64,000 nt of DNA from Tachypleus tridentatus (GCF_004210375.1 NC_134829.1:58086107-58150106); one strand, 5' to 3'. Numbered from the stretch's first letter, positions 48,327 to 59,972 are shown. The notes: generated by a model not told the origin, from the letters alone. Numbers and translations: made by a program.

Positions 48327-49420
48327 TTGGTTCAATTGTGTCAATATCGTGTTTACCTATGAATGAAATATTGTTAGTTTATTTGTGTGAATATCATGTT
48401 TGTTCACATCTATATTGTTGTTGGTTCAGTTGTGTGAATATCATATTTATCCATGTATGAAATATATTTGGTTTAGTTGTGTGAATGTCATGTTTATCCG
48501 TATATTAAATACTGTTGGTTTAGTTGTGTGAATATCATGTTTATTCGTGTGTGAAATATTTTTGGTTCAATGGTGTGAATATACATCAATCCATGGATGA
48601 AATATTGTTGGTTCAGGTGTGTGAATATCGTGTTTATTCACAGTTATATTATTGTTGTTCAATCATGTGAATATCACGTCTATCAATGTATGAAATATTG
48701 TTGGTTTAGTTGCGTGAATATCATGTTAATCCGTGTATGAAATATTTTGGTTTAGTTGTATGAATATCATGTTTATCCGTGTACGAAATATTATGGATTT
48801 AGTTGTGTAAATATCATATTTATCAATGTATGAAATATTTTTGGTTTAGTTGTGTGAATATCCTGTTAATCCGTGTATGAAATATTTTGGTTTAGTTGTA
48901 TGAATATCATGTTTATTCGTGTGTGAAATATTTTGGGTTCAAATGTGTGAATATCATATCTATCCATGGATGAAATATTATTGGTTCAGGTGTGTAAATA
49001 TCGTGTTTATTCACAGTTATATTATTGTTGTTCAATCATGTGAATATCACGTCTATCCATGTATGAAATATTGTTGGTTTAGCTGTGTGAATATCATGTT
49101 TATCCGTGTATGAAATGTTGTTGGTTCAGTTGTGTGAATATCATATTTATTCACAGCTATATCACTGTTAGTTCAGTTGTGTGAATATCACATTTATCCA
49201 TGTATGAAATATTGCTGGTTTAGTTGTGTGAATATCATATTTATCCATGTATGAAATATTGTTGGTTTAGTTGTGTGAATGTTTGTTCACATCTGTATTG
49301 TTGTTGGTTTAGTTGTGTAAAAATCACGTTTATCCATGTATGAAATATTGTTGGTTCACTTGTGTGAATACCATGTTTGCCTAACTCTATAATATTGCTA
49401 GTTTGCCTGTGTAAATATGT
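48327..49420. repeat. 47-bp minisatellite, about 23 diverged copies
   Basis: Unit tgaaatattgttggtttagt plus tgtgtgaatatcatgtttat plus ccgtgta. A recurrent subtype carries gtttattcacagttatatt. More diverged than the other arrays. Confidence 0.93.
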
Positions 49421-49739
49421 ACATTCACTTCTGTAATAAAATGTCAAACTACGATATGACATATTTATTTTAAATATTTGTTTTTTCCCTCTAGATATCA
49501 AAAACATATAATTTCATTTTCGTCAAGTGATAGTGGCGCCTTAATCTAGAATGTTATATTACACGTTTTGAATTACCCATGAGCCTATGGTGTGGATTGT
49601 ATTATAACTTATATATGTGATCCTAATTTACGTTACTTTCGCTTGTTTATCAAACTGTTCACTTGTGATAAAGCTGCGGTAAACACATTTGGATAAAACA
49701 CTTGTTATATAGTTTCAGTTTGCAGCTCCTGTGCAAGAA

Positions 49740-50005
49740 TTGTTTGTTTGTTTTGGAATTTCGCGCAAAGCTACGCGAGGGCTATTTGCGCTAACCGTCT
49801 CTAATTTAGCAGTGTAAGACTCGAGGGAAGGCAGCTAGTTATCACCACCCATCGCTAACTCTTGGGCTACTCTCTTACCAACGTATATTGGGTTTGACCA
49901 TCACATTATATGCCCTCACGTCTAAAAGGGCGAGTATGCGGGGACTCGAACCCACGACCCTCAGATTACGAGTCGAATGCCTTAACCCACCTGGTAATGT
50001 AGAGC
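49740..50005 (-). mobile_element. SINE-1, near full length
   Basis: Reverse copy. Hairpin GCGCA/TGCGC. Box B ggactcgaaccc. The segment between gggcgagtatg and the box is shortened, and the head end is altered (ctggtaatgtagagcc). Confidence 0.9.
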
Positions 50006-50884
50006 CACCGTGAAAGAAGGTATCCAGTATATTAATTTATCTCTTTGCGAAGTAAAATGTATAAATATTCAACGCTCTCTGTAAACAGGTTGAACAAATG
50101 TGATGGTTGAGAAAAGTTCATTCTGCGGTACTTTCAAGATTTTATTTGAAGTTAATTATCTAAACACTAAATCGCACGTACTGGTCTCACTTCGCAAAGT
50201 CGCAGCTCGCTTGAGTTGTTAAAAAACGAATGTCAGTCATTCCTTTCCAGAAGCGTCTCTTTGTGTTTGTGTGTTATTTGTTTTTTTTTGTATTAATCAA
50301 ACAAAGAACTACGTAAGACACGTTTTTAAAACTAGATTCGAACATATTTGTCCTTCTCTAACAACCGTGTACACAATGGCACGAATGAAGTTAACTTATA
50401 GAAATCTATATAAATAAGTTTATAAATCACAGCAAATTCAATTAAGCATTTTCTATCCGTCTTTTTTCTTTACAGTATTTTGACTATCATAAAATAACTA
50501 TGACCACAAATACTTTCTTATAATGAATGTTATTTTGCTCCCTGTGATATACTAGCAATAGCTTTAAGATATATGTATATTGTAATGCATACTCTATGGT
50601 TTAAAGCTCCTATCTCTAAGAAGAGTCGTTGACTGAAGAGAAAGGTCAAAACCGAAATAAGAATTATAAATAATATTTCGAACCTGGTGTTGGTTTGAAT
50701 AACTATCTTCACCCTAATGTTCACTTATTGTTTTGTGTTGTGTTATTGTCTACACACGTGGAGTAGTTGTTAAATTAATGCTAGAGTACAAGATAGAATA
50801 TGATGGGACAAACATGCACGAGTTGTTATTCTGGTCTCTATTGGTTGTTTTCAGCATTCTTCCGTCAAGACACACATGCGCATC
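50006..50884. other. Gene-free stretch
   Basis: No recognised feature. Confidence 0.5.
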
Positions 50885-51001
50885 TCTTCAGGTTAAGATG
50901 ACCTAGGAAGGTCGAAATGTTGTTCTTTTCTTATCAATAAAAGTGTTAATACCCATACCAGCTGTTCTGAGATACGTTTTTATTTCAAGTGGCTTTCTCT
51001 C
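50885..51001 (+). mobile_element. Penelope-like element end (subtype B)
   Basis: Contains aagatgacctaggaaggtcg with a damaged hammerhead core (CUGAAGA has become guuaaga), then aaagtgttaatacccatacc, agctgttctgagatacg and a gtggctttctctcc end. A solo terminal piece without coding sequence. Confidence 0.8.
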
Positions 51002-51004
51002 CAT

Positions 51005-51835
51005 CAAGGGCGTCAATTTGTTCGACTGTCAAGAAATGGTACAAAGCAAACGGGCATTGCCAGAACAAACAATAGGGTACCTCTAGTATACTTTACCCAA
51101 GATTCTGAAACATCACCAAATTCCAGAAAAGTCTACTGGTAGACGCCGAAAGACTACTGTCAGAGATGACTGTGTTTTGATCAGGTTAATAGGTCAAGGT
51201 CGTATAAGATCTTACAACACCTTACGACAGGAATAGTATGAATACAGGGTATCCAGAATAGCAGTGGAGGATGGAATGACCAAATAAGGTTATTTTGCAA
51301 GAAGGGCTATCTGCAAACCGATATTAACCAGAATTCACCGCAAGAGGTGGTGAAGTACTTGTTTGAGAAGCTATTCATCTACATACAGCTTTCTCTACCT
51401 GTACCAGCCGTTTTTACATATATATAGTGGAAAAACCACTTTTCATATTGTCCTGGATAACGTTGTTGGCGCCTTCTACAAGCTTCAAACGGAAAGAATA
51501 TTTCTGCCATATGCTAGGGCGAAGTTTATAAATAGCTTTGTATTCCAAGATGGCAATGCCATTACCCACAGGATTATCTCGACTCGGAGGACTTTACAAG
51601 ATTTCCACGGCCAACAACATCTCACTATTGTAATCCCATTCAGAACTGAGCCTGAAAATTGCTGGCCCTATACTGGCTACTATAGTTCAGTTGTGGCACC
51701 TTATATTGATAAGTTCAGAAGAAATCAGAATTAATTACATCAATAACCTCATTGACAGCATGCCACGTCACCTTGCGGAGGTTATTAGAGTACGAGAAGG
51801 ACCTACCAAGTATTTAATATTTAATATGAACTGAT
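51005..51835 (+). pseudogene. Tc1-like transposase pseudogene
   Basis: Fragments in order on the plus strand: a TVKKWYKANG-like helix-turn-helix part near 51026; GRRKTTVRDDCVLIRL near 51150 (second DNA-binding region, GRPRKTT in active copies); FQDGNAITHRIISTRR near 51545, where the DDE Asp-Asn motif sits; a degraded proline-rich signature near 51650; then in another frame YINNLIDSMPRHLAEVIRVR to GPTKY (about 51740-51810). Frameshifts and stops break the frame, and a PLE-end scrap lies inside it. Not functional. Confidence 0.82.
51386..51440 (+). mobile_element. PLE end scrap inside the Tc1 pseudogene
   Basis: agctttctctacctgtacc, then agccgtttttacatatata and gtggaaaaaccact resemble the PLE terminal sequence. 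They interrupt the transposase between its DNA-binding and catalytic parts. Confidence 0.55.
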
Positions 51836-52087
51836 ATAAGGTTACAGATGCTATTTATAATAATTTCATATTATATTTTGTCATTATATGTGTTTTTGTA
51901 AAGTTTTGTCGTGTTAAGTGAAATACTGAATTACACATCTTTCAACAGGTGTTTGATAAAATTGTCTTTTGTTTTAACAAATGGCTCATGATGTCCATGG
52001 AACATGTCACATTATACAAATTACATGTGTAGATGTTTAATATAACGTATATTTCTCAGTTTGACAGCACTAAGTGTATCTCTATGT

Positions 52088-52223
52088 ATCTGAGAACGGC
52101 TTTAATAATACAGCAGAGAACAACGTTTCGACCTTCCTTGATCATCTTCAGGTTAACCAAGATACCCATACCAGCCGTTCTGAGATATATCTTTATTTCA
52201 GGTGGGTTTTTTGTCCTCAGTAA
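52088..52223. mobile_element. Inverted dimer of PLE ends
   Basis: The left arm (52088-52157) reads on the minus strand as a hammerhead-like end: cctgaagatgatc, aaggaaggtcgaaacgttg. The right arm (about 52160-52223) reads on the plus strand as the outer PLE end: gatacccataccagccgttc, tgagatatatctttatttca. taagtgta lies on both sides (52071-52078, 52225-52232), a possible short target-site duplication. Confidence 0.7.
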
Positions 52224-52632
52224 TTAAGTGTACTTCTGTTACATCTGCATAATAATAATGACCTTATTCGTTACAAATTATGCAAAATTTACAATGTTCG
52301 AAAAGATAACGTTCCTGTGTAGATAAATTTCCTCCTGTTACATATATATATATATATATATATACATTTGACTTTTCATTCGTATTTGATGTTCTCAATG
52401 TCGTAAAGTCTATTATAAAACAGTTAAATACTAAATATGTAGTTAATTAAACCATTTGTGCAGTTGAATAGCAGGTTTATGTGAAACTCATTGGTATTAT
52501 ATTAAATTATTATTAGTTTCAAGATCTAAATCAAATTTTCTGTCACGTGTAGTTGACCGAAAATAATCCCCCCCCACCGTGTCTCTGGTTGCTACTTGTT
52601 TTATCTTACATGTCATAGCACGTGGATGTGTA

Positions 52633-52803
52633 TTTTAGCGCAAATAGCCCTCAAGTACCTTTGCACGAAATTCAAAACAAACAAACATAACCCGTGTTGG
52701 CCTTTTGGTAGAGATGATGAGACAAGTTCGAATCTGTGCGGTACGACAAAATGTTCCACACACTTTAGGCTGTAGTTGCGTTATAAGAGTGTCAGTCAAT
52801 CCC
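52633..52803 (+). mobile_element. Two SINE-1 scraps, tail then head
   Basis: 52633-52686 is a SINE-1 3' end (gcgcaaatagccctcaagtacc to caaacaaac). 52691-52803 is a diverged head and body (tggccttttggtagagatga, caagttcgaatctgtgcgg). Confidence 0.65.
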
Positions 52804-52974
52804 TTATCATAGATGTGTAGTATCTAGTGAATTATATATATTACTACACACAACCTGCATTCTCTAAAACTCTAGTGAAATTAATAAGAAACAAAATGAC
52901 GATATCCTTGATTATTCATGGGGGGCGGAAGTACAAGTTGTCTCCCATGTCTCCTACAACTCCATATGACATAC

Positions 52975-53205
52975 AGAAATGGGTTTGAATCCCCAGTCTC
53001 ATCAAACATGCTCGCCCTCTTAACCGTGAGGGCGTTATAATGGTACGCTCAATCCCACTATTGGTTGGTAAAAGAGTGGCCCAAGAACTGGCGGTGGGTG
53101 GTGATGACTAGCTGCCTTCCCTCTAGTCTTACACTGCTAAATTAGGCTCGGCTAGTGCAGATAGCCCTCGTGTAGCTTTGTACGAAATTCCAAAACAAAC
53201 AAATA
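52975..53205 (+). mobile_element. SINE-1, 5'-truncated at box B
   Basis: Begins at gggtttgaatccccagtctc and is then complete to aaattccaaaacaaacaaa. Confidence 0.9.
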
Positions 53206-53224
53206 GACATTTAGAAAATAAACT

Positions 53225-53760
53225 TAAAGTACACCCTTCCATGTCAGTGTCTGACTGTCTAGTGTCCTTTTATTGTCATTTATGCGGTCGACCGCTTTTT
53301 ATCCAATGTATTTGATACTGTCATTTATACAGTCGACCACTTGTTGTCTAATGTATTTGGCTTTTCCTCGTATGATTATACAGATTGTATATTTGACTTT
53401 ATGTCATCTGACATGTTTCATATTTTCTCTGTCATTTACATATTATGTATTCGACTTTGAAATTTTGATAGTAATGTATATATTCTATATCTGACTATTA
53501 TTTTAAATATATATATATACTATCGTATTTACAGTCGCTTACGCGAAGTCTTTTCCATATCAAATGTTTGATATTTTCTTAGTAACTTATATATATTACA
53601 GATTTTGCTGTCTGTTATCGGCGTATTTGATCTTCTCTCTGTCAGATATATGTTACATCTTTGACAGTCTGTTGTCCAGCGTCTATAACTTTTTTCCTGT
53701 AAAAGTCATGTATTATAGATTTGTCTGTCCGTCTCATGTAATGTCAGTCTTTTGACTGCT
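53225..53760. repeat. Decayed tandem repeat of about 55-60 bp
   Basis: Recurring tgtcatttataca, gtcgacc and tgtatttgacttt phrases at uneven spacing. Old array, boundaries uncertain. Confidence 0.5.
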
Positions 53761-53974
53761 ATGTATAACATTGCAGGCATCCATTAGAGCTTTTTAATAG
53801 TTGTAGAATACCTTTTATAGCCGGTGACACATCTCATTTTGAAATAAGACAGAAATAAAATATTTATATATCCACCTATTTAACCATTAACTTATAATAA
53901 AGCTAAAAGTTAAATTATAATATCAGAACAGTTTGTAGTTACATTGGTTGGTAATTACTAATTTTTGCTGTTCT

Positions 53975-54052
53975 TACCACGAGTATCTAACCGAGATTTT
54001 CAGCGTCATAAGTCAGGGGACTTGCAGCCGAGCTTCTGGGGGATGGGCATAG
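53975..54052 (-). mobile_element. SINE-2 remnant
   Basis: ttaccacgagtatctaacc, gattttcagcgtcataagtc, gacttgcagccgagcttctgg: reverse head part only. Confidence 0.55.
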
Positions 54053-54346
54053 GGGAAGGTTTGTAGTTACAAACATTAGTTAATACATATTTGTTTATTA
54101 TTGTTGTCTGCAGAAGAGACACGATATCCCGTTCTGTCAATAATTCTTGGAACGCTAAATACAGGTGATGGTAATATGTTTTCCAAGAAACAACCTTTAA
54201 TCTAACATGTAAATTAAGCTCGAGAATTTATACTGCGCATGCTTCGCGTGTAATAAGTGAAAGTGGTATCAAACAACATTGTTCTTTTTTTCCCTCAAAC
54301 ACTCGAGATAACACTCACTCAATCCTCGCCTTCTACATCGTCTCAG

Positions 54347-54376
54347 CCAATAACAACAGGGAACAGAGCTTATTGG
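54347..54376. promoter_or_regulatory. Paired CCAAT boxes upstream of FEZF-like gene
   Basis: CCAAT at 54347-54351 and an inverted one (ATTGG) at 54372-54376, 25 bases apart, followed at about 54443 by ttttaaaatacg (weak TATA-like). About 200 bases upstream of a strong donor site. A plausible promoter with no expression evidence. Confidence 0.35.
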
Positions 54377-54570
54377 TCAATACGGTTAGGATGGGTGGAG
54401 ACAAGTGAAGCGTGATAACCTATTTCGTACACTAATACAGCTTTTAAAATACGCTGTCCTGTTGACAGTTAATTGGTAATGTAAAAACTATCTGGGTTCA
54501 ACATAAGCTCATCAACAATTTCACGATACGAGGGCAAGTTAAAAGATCCAGCAAGTACGAAAACATCGAA

Positions 54571-54626
54571 CTGTAAGTGTATAAGATTATGTAAGTGTGT
54601 AAGATTAAGTAAGTGTATAAGATTAT
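54571..54626 (+). repeat. 18-bp triplication of a splice-donor-like sequence
   Basis: ct|gtaagtgtataagattat starts at 54573. GTAAGTG recurs at 54591 and 54609 (exact 18-base steps). The first GT would be a good donor for an untranslated exon (about 54460-54572) spliced to the acceptor at 56340-56341. Confidence 0.6.
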
Positions 54627-55153
54627 GTCTTTTTGTCTTCGCATATTACTTGTTTTATTCACGTATTTTGCGTTATATATTGAAGATGGAAAAAAAATAT
54701 TTGTCTCCCTGTAAATTCGCTATCATTCTAAAATGTTGTATCAGAATGTAAGTTAGGCTTATAAAGTTTGATTCTAAGAAAGTGACTTAAATATCTGATA
54801 TTAATCCCTTCACATATCTAACATAAGACTTCAATAATTATTCTGTTATAACAACTTGTATTTGGTTCAGAAGTTAATAAAATAAGCAAAGTGTCTATAT
54901 TTAAAGCTAACAGTATCAGATATTTCTATTTATTTAGACTTTTAATTGAATTAGACCACGTTTGTTTTCCTTTTCGTTTTATCTGCAATAATGACCAGTA
55001 GCTTGTGTTTTCAGTAATTAGATTTTTAATTGGTGTATCTATCCTACTTAAAATTGTGACTATTGAACGGTACGTTTTGCCTGAGAAAGATTGTCAAGAT
55101 TTAATGCAAAAATGTAATCCCTCTGTAACTTTACTAAGATAACAGAAACGACT

Positions 55154-55376
55154 TCTTGATAACAAGAAACCCACTTGAAGTAAAAATCTATCTCAGAACG
55201 GCTGGTATGGGTATTAACGCTTTTATTAATAAAGCAGAGAACAACCTTTCGACTTTCCTAGGTCATCTTCAGGTTAACAAAAAAAAACAAAAAAAACTGA
55301 AGATGACCTAGGAAGGTCAAAACATTGTTCTCTGTTTTATTAGTAAAAGTGATGGTACCCAAACCAGCCGTTCTGG
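55154..55376. mobile_element. Inverted dimer of PLE ends with 16-bp target-site duplication
   Basis: Two copies of the PLE end face each other around an A-rich spacer (55276-55296). The left arm (about 55190-55275) on the minus strand and the right arm (55297-55378) on the plus strand both read ctgaagatgacctaggaa, then aaataccc-type sequence and accagccgttctg. The unit is flanked by gataacagaaacgact (55138-55153) and gataacagaaacaact (55377-55392), one mismatch. This points to insertion as one unit. It lies inside the candidate 5' intron of the FEZF-like gene. Confidence 0.85.
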
Positions 55377-55625
55377 GATAACAGAAACAACTGTTAGAGA
55401 GTATTCTGATTCTTGGAAAACTGATTGTTCGAAAACCCTTCATTATTTTGAAATTTCATTGGTGTATTACTGTTGCTGGTTGTTTTAACTCAAAACTTAA
55501 CAGTTGATTATTATCTGATAAGCACTCTGTTTGTCTAGGGGATCCTACATCGAAATTTAGCATTGTAGGCAGTTAACTTACTGTTGAGTTACTAGGGAAT
55601 ATCATCGTAATAGAAAGGTCTTCAA

Positions 55626-55742
55626 CCAAGTGGCTCAGCTGTAAATTCAAAAGCTTATAACGCTAAAATTCTAGGATAGATTCTCGCTGTGGAACAACGT
55701 AGATAGCCCACTATGTAACTCTGTGCTTTATAGGAAATAAAC
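55626..55742 (+). mobile_element. SINE-2/3-like copy
   Basis: ccaagtggctcagctgtaaa head, gatagattctcgctgtgg, then gtagatagcccactatgtaa and a degraded tail. Confidence 0.6.
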
Positions 55743-56333
55743 AAGCTTGTCTACTTGTCTTTCAGTTCCTGTTTTGTCTTCAAAAGGAGACGTTATGTAT
55801 CAAATGTAGGCCTACGTGAGCTTTCAACCATATTGGAAAATAGGTCACAGCTGACTGACAGTTTCTTTAAATATTAAAATAAGCACAACTTCCTTACTCT
55901 GAAAAGCAATAAATATCAACCTACTAAGCGTCATAAAGTTCAGCACTAAATAAATCTTAGAGCGTTATATTTGTCACCTTGTATAAAGGAACATTTTATG
56001 AATGCTCAGACTAAAGATACTTTTCTATGCATGGATAAGCAACCAATGATTGGATGTAAAGAGTAAATTAAGCTGACAAGAATCGAAATGAACAATCTGG
56101 ATTATCAAATACCTGGTAGTAAATAGTAGTAGTATATAGTAGTATAAAAAAAATGTCATTATTTGAGTTTTGTATATCAATAACTACCCTTTAAGTACCA
56201 TTAAACACAATGAAGTAATGCTGTTAATAATTTATCAGGCGATCCAGTTTGGATAAAACATATTGTGTTATGTGATTTATATGAAAGCTAAATCTGTTTC
56301 TTCGCAATAATAAGTTCATGTCCTGTTTCTTTT

Positions 56334-56351
56334 AACACTAGAGGGCAGCAA
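56334..56351. promoter_or_regulatory. CTCF-like word at the FEZF-like coding exon edge
   Basis: aacactagagggcagcaa fits the CTCF core (C-CTAG-GGGCAGC type) closely. It overlaps the candidate acceptor (AG at 56340-56341), about 20 bases before the start codon. Motif match only. Confidence 0.3.
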
Positions 56352-56360
56352 GTCCTGAAA

Positions 56361-57779
56361 ATGAGTGAAGAAGACGGCGAGAAGATGCAGAGCTTCGTAG
56401 ATTCAAATCCAACAAAATCAGAAAAGAAAAACTTGAGTTTTTCTATAGCTAGGATAATGAGTAATAAAACTGGTGAAAAAATCCTAGCACAACGAAAGGA
56501 ACAATTGGACGTACATCAAACAGAATCCAGTGGTGAAGCATCAGACTCGGTGTATCATCAACATAACTGCTCTTTACCCTTTTGTTGCTGGACAATGAAT
56601 CATTCGTTGTTCTTCGTGCCAAGTTATCCAACTGGACGTAAAAACATTTTAAAGCCAGATCACGTTCATCATGACCATGCTTACGAGGGCAACTGGACAA
56701 GGTTATTGTCCTCAACTGATTCTCAAGAAGTGGCCAAACTGTGCATGAACAATCACAATATGGCGGCTAATTGCTGGTTAAATTCACACTGTGTACCCAG
56801 CTTATTTAACGATTACAACATTCTTTACTCAATATATCATGAACATGACCACTCCTTCCTCCGCATTCAGCCAACTAGAGCAGTCAAAGACAAGTCATTT
56901 GCTACGTTGCGAAATTGTAATCCTTCCAGAGATTCAAGAGAAGGCCAAACCACCATTGTTCGGCCAGAACCACTCTTTCCGCAAATAGGAAAGAATTTGA
57001 TGTTCTCTCATCTTCAGGAGGGCAAGAAGAAATGTCCAAACCACGTGGGGAATGCGGACTTTATTCCACTTTCTTCTGACCCAATTTTCTCCACTTTATG
57101 TTCCCGGTATGATCCAATGGATGACAATGCAGCAGCGTCTCCTGGTGGTGGTCTTGAAAATAAGTTTGGTGTGACGACGAAAAGGGGATCCAGTAAGAAG
57201 CCGAGGAATTTTGTGTGTGCTGAGTGTGGAAAAGTGTTTAATGCACACTATAACCTCACCCGTCACATGCCCGTACACACTGGTGCCAGACCGTTCGTAT
57301 GTAAGGTCTGTGGCAAGGGTTTTCGTCAAGCTAGCACTCTCTGTCGTCACAAAATCATCCACACTCAAGAAAAGCCACACAAATGTCTCACCTGTGGTAA
57401 GGCGTTTAATAGGAGTTCCACCCTCAACACCCACATCCGAATTCACGCTGGCTACAAACCCTGGGTTTGCGAGTACTGCGGGAAAGGTTTCCATCAAAAG
57501 GGCAATTATAAGAACCACAAGCTGACACACAGTGGCGAAAAGGCTTACAAATGTTCGGTGTGTAATAAGGCATTCCACCAGGTCTATAATCTTACCTTTC
57601 ACATGCACACTCATAAGGACAGGAAACCGTACACCTGCAAAGTGTGTGGCAAAGGTTTCTGTCGGAACTTCGACCTAAAGAAGCACCTACGAAAACTGCA
57701 CGAAACCACGGTGAGCGTCGTACCCGATTCTAGCCTGAATAAAGACGTTGTGCCAAGTATTGGCAACTCCTTCAACTAG
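56361..57779 (+). CDS. FEZF-like (erm): FEZF/earmuff-family C2H2 zinc-finger repressor
   Basis: 472 residues in one uninterrupted exon. An Eh1-type Groucho-binding motif (LSFSIARIM, residues 25-33) precedes a variable region (about 34-280). Six C2H2 fingers follow with first Cys at 286, 314, 342, 370, 398 and 426. Signature strings [59 protein letters not shown] and [15 protein letters not shown] are near-identical to vertebrate FEZF1/2 as I remember them. The family consists of nuclear repressors in forebrain and neural progenitor patterning. The start was chosen as the first ATG (aaaATGa) upstream of Eh1. An acceptor-like cttttaacactag just before it suggests a 5' untranslated exon. Odd: vertebrate FEZF genes have several coding exons, as I recall. 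The ORF is intact, so I do not call it a pseudogene. Confidence 0.96.
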   Translation: MSEEDGEKMQSFVDSNPTKSEKKNLSFSIARIMSNKTGEKILAQRKEQLDVHQTESSGEASDSVYHQHNCSLPFCCWTMNHSLFFVPSYPTGRKNILKPDHVHHDHAYEGNWTRLLSSTDSQEVAKLCMNNHNMAANCWLNSHCVPSLFNDYNILYSIYHEHDHSFLRIQPTRAVKDKSFATLRNCNPSRDSREGQTTIVRPEPLFPQIGKNLMFSHLQEGKKKCPNHVGNADFIPLSSDPIFSTLCSRYDPMDDNAAASPGGGLENKFGVTTKRGSSKKPRNFVCAECGKVFNAHYNLTRHMPVHTGARPFVCKVCGKGFRQASTLCRHKIIHTQEKPHKCLTCGKAFNRSSTLNTHIRIHAGYKPWVCEYCGKGFHQKGNYKNHKLTHSGEKAYKCSVCNKAFHQVYNLTFHMHTHKDRKPYTCKVCGKGFCRNFDLKKHLRKLHETTVSVVPDSSLNKDVVPSIGNSFN

Positions 57780-58030
57780 ACGACTTTACGTTCGAAGTGT
57801 ATATCTTTTTATACGAAAATGAAATCGTAAAAGAAACTACACGAGAAGTGTGAAAACTGTAACAACAGCAAACTGAACAAACGTCAAGATTTCTCAGACG
57901 TAATTGAAGTGTGAATCTTCAAAAAACACACACGCACCATAGAAAAAACAACAGTTCTTTATCCAATTGGCAAAGATCAAGAGTTGGCGTGCTCTTTGTT
58001 CAATGTTCAACTATTAATATTTCTTGTTAC
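57780..58030 (+). other. Probable 3' untranslated region of the FEZF-like gene
   Basis: No AATAAA between the stop and 58048. The first one (58049-58054) lies in the first unit of the 70-bp array, so the transcript probably runs at least into that array. Confidence 0.5.
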
Positions 58031-58928
58031 TGTAACTGAGTTCTACGTAATAAAATTCTCCCATTGTAGTTTACGGGCATTAATAAACATATTAATATAC
58101 TGTAACTGAGTTCTACGTAATAAAATTCTCCCATTGTAGTTTACGGGCATTAATAAACATGTTAATATACTGTAACTGAGTTCTACGTAATAAAATTCTC
58201 CCATTGTAGTTTAAGGGCATTAATAAACATATTAATATACTGTAACTGAGTTCTACGTAATAAAATTCTCCCATTGTAGTTTACGGGCATTAATAAACAT
58301 ATTAATATACTGTAACTGAGTTCTACGTAATAAAATTCTCCCATTGTAGTTTACGGGCATTAATAAACATATTAATATACTGTAACTGAGTTCTACTTAA
58401 TAAAATTCTCCCATTGTAGTTTACGGGCATTAATAAACATATTAATATACTGTAACTGAGTTCTACGTAATAAAATTCTCCCATTGTAGTTTACGGGCAT
58501 TAATAAACATATTAATATACTGTAACTGAGTTCTACGTAATAAAATTCTCCCATTGTAGTTTACGGGCATTAATAAACATATTAATATACTGTAACTGAG
58601 TTCTACTTAATAAAATTCTCCCATTGTAGTTTACGGGCATTAATAAACATATTAATATACTGTAACTGAGTTCTACGTAATAAAATTCTCCCATTGTAGT
58701 TTACGGGCATTAATAAACATATTAATATACTGTAACTGAGTTCTACGTAATAAAATTCTCCCATTGTAGTTTACGGGCATTAATAAACATATTAATATAC
58801 TGTAACTGAGTTCTACATAATAAAATTCTCCCATTGTAGTTTACGGGCATTAATAAACATATTAATATACTGTAACTGATTTCTACGTAATAAAATTCTC
58901 CCATTGTAGTTTAAGGGCATTAATAACC
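58031..58928 (+). repeat. 70-bp minisatellite with polyadenylation hexamers, 12.9 copies
   Basis: Exact 70-base period. The unit begins tgtaactgagttctacgtaa and has two AATAAA words (in gtaataaaattc and attaataaacat), so about 25 hexamers in 0.9 kb. Units differ by only a few substitutions, so the array is young or homogenised. It starts 250 bases after the FEZF-like stop codon. Confidence 0.97.
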
Positions 58929-59964
58929 ATACCGATTAAAAAAGAAACATAAAAGTAGAATTATAAACCAAGAAACAGAACCCTAACATAGGAAGGTCTT
59001 TAGCTCCTGCAAAGCTTAATTATTACCTTCAAAAGCACTTCCTGTAAGTGTTTACTAGTTTGTTTTTTTAAATAATATTATTTCATTATTTTCCTCGTAT
59101 GTTTGAGTGATTTTCTTACACTTTGCACGAAGATAAGAGCAAGTCCTGCGTCAGCTGACTTTGGTAGAAACTCTGTCGCAATGAGTTTAAATACGTAATA
59201 ATTTTCGAAACTACAATTATTGCAATCTCAAGAAATACTTGATAAAATGTGATAATCTTTGTCAATTATTTGTTGGTTAAACGTAAATTTCATGTGTTTT
59301 AACCATTGTTTTCTTTGATATTTGTAAGCACTTTCCCCCCCCCCCCTTAATCCACAAAGTTCGTGTTTTTCTTCTTGTTGTATTTGATATTAGACTTTGA
59401 CCTTCTCATTGTGACCGTGTCAACCTAATAATGGCCAACGTAGGTGAATGTCTTGTACTCCATATTCCTATACATTTATAGTAATAAATTGTATAAGGTT
59501 GTCGTTTCTCTTACTTTGTTTTCAATGAAATATATGCGTAGCATAAACAGTAATGTCAATAGAACTATTATATTTCATAAATGTTTGAATCCAACAATGT
59601 TAATTTTACGCCAAATAAGTAGAGTATAGCGGAGAATGGGGGTGGGGGAGCGGTCTCCCACAATTTTTTATCTTTCTCAATAAAAATATATCAAAATTAT
59701 GAAAGTTACTCTCGGGTAGAGTAGGATAATTAAATTTTAATTCAGAACCCGAGAGCTACTAGGGGCCTAATGCGAACCCTGAACCCAAGGCTATAATGAA
59801 CGTGTCTTTGGTCTTCATTCTCTCGTTTCGTTCTGTTAGATAAACCCACACTTTGAACTTGTCTCCTACACTTTTGTAAGTGATTATCTGTTTGGAACAG
59901 TTCGTACAAAACGTTTTATTTTCGTTTCGCTAACCTCTCAATCTGAAACGACACGTTGTTGTGG
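58929..59964. other. Gene-free stretch
   Basis: A C run near 59335. Short frame 59444-59629 without recognised content. Confidence 0.5.
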
Positions 59965-59972
59965 TTCATTTA

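Noticed and set aside
57096-57614. 172-codon minus-strand frame.
   Set aside because: Antisense shadow of the FEZF-like zinc-finger exon.
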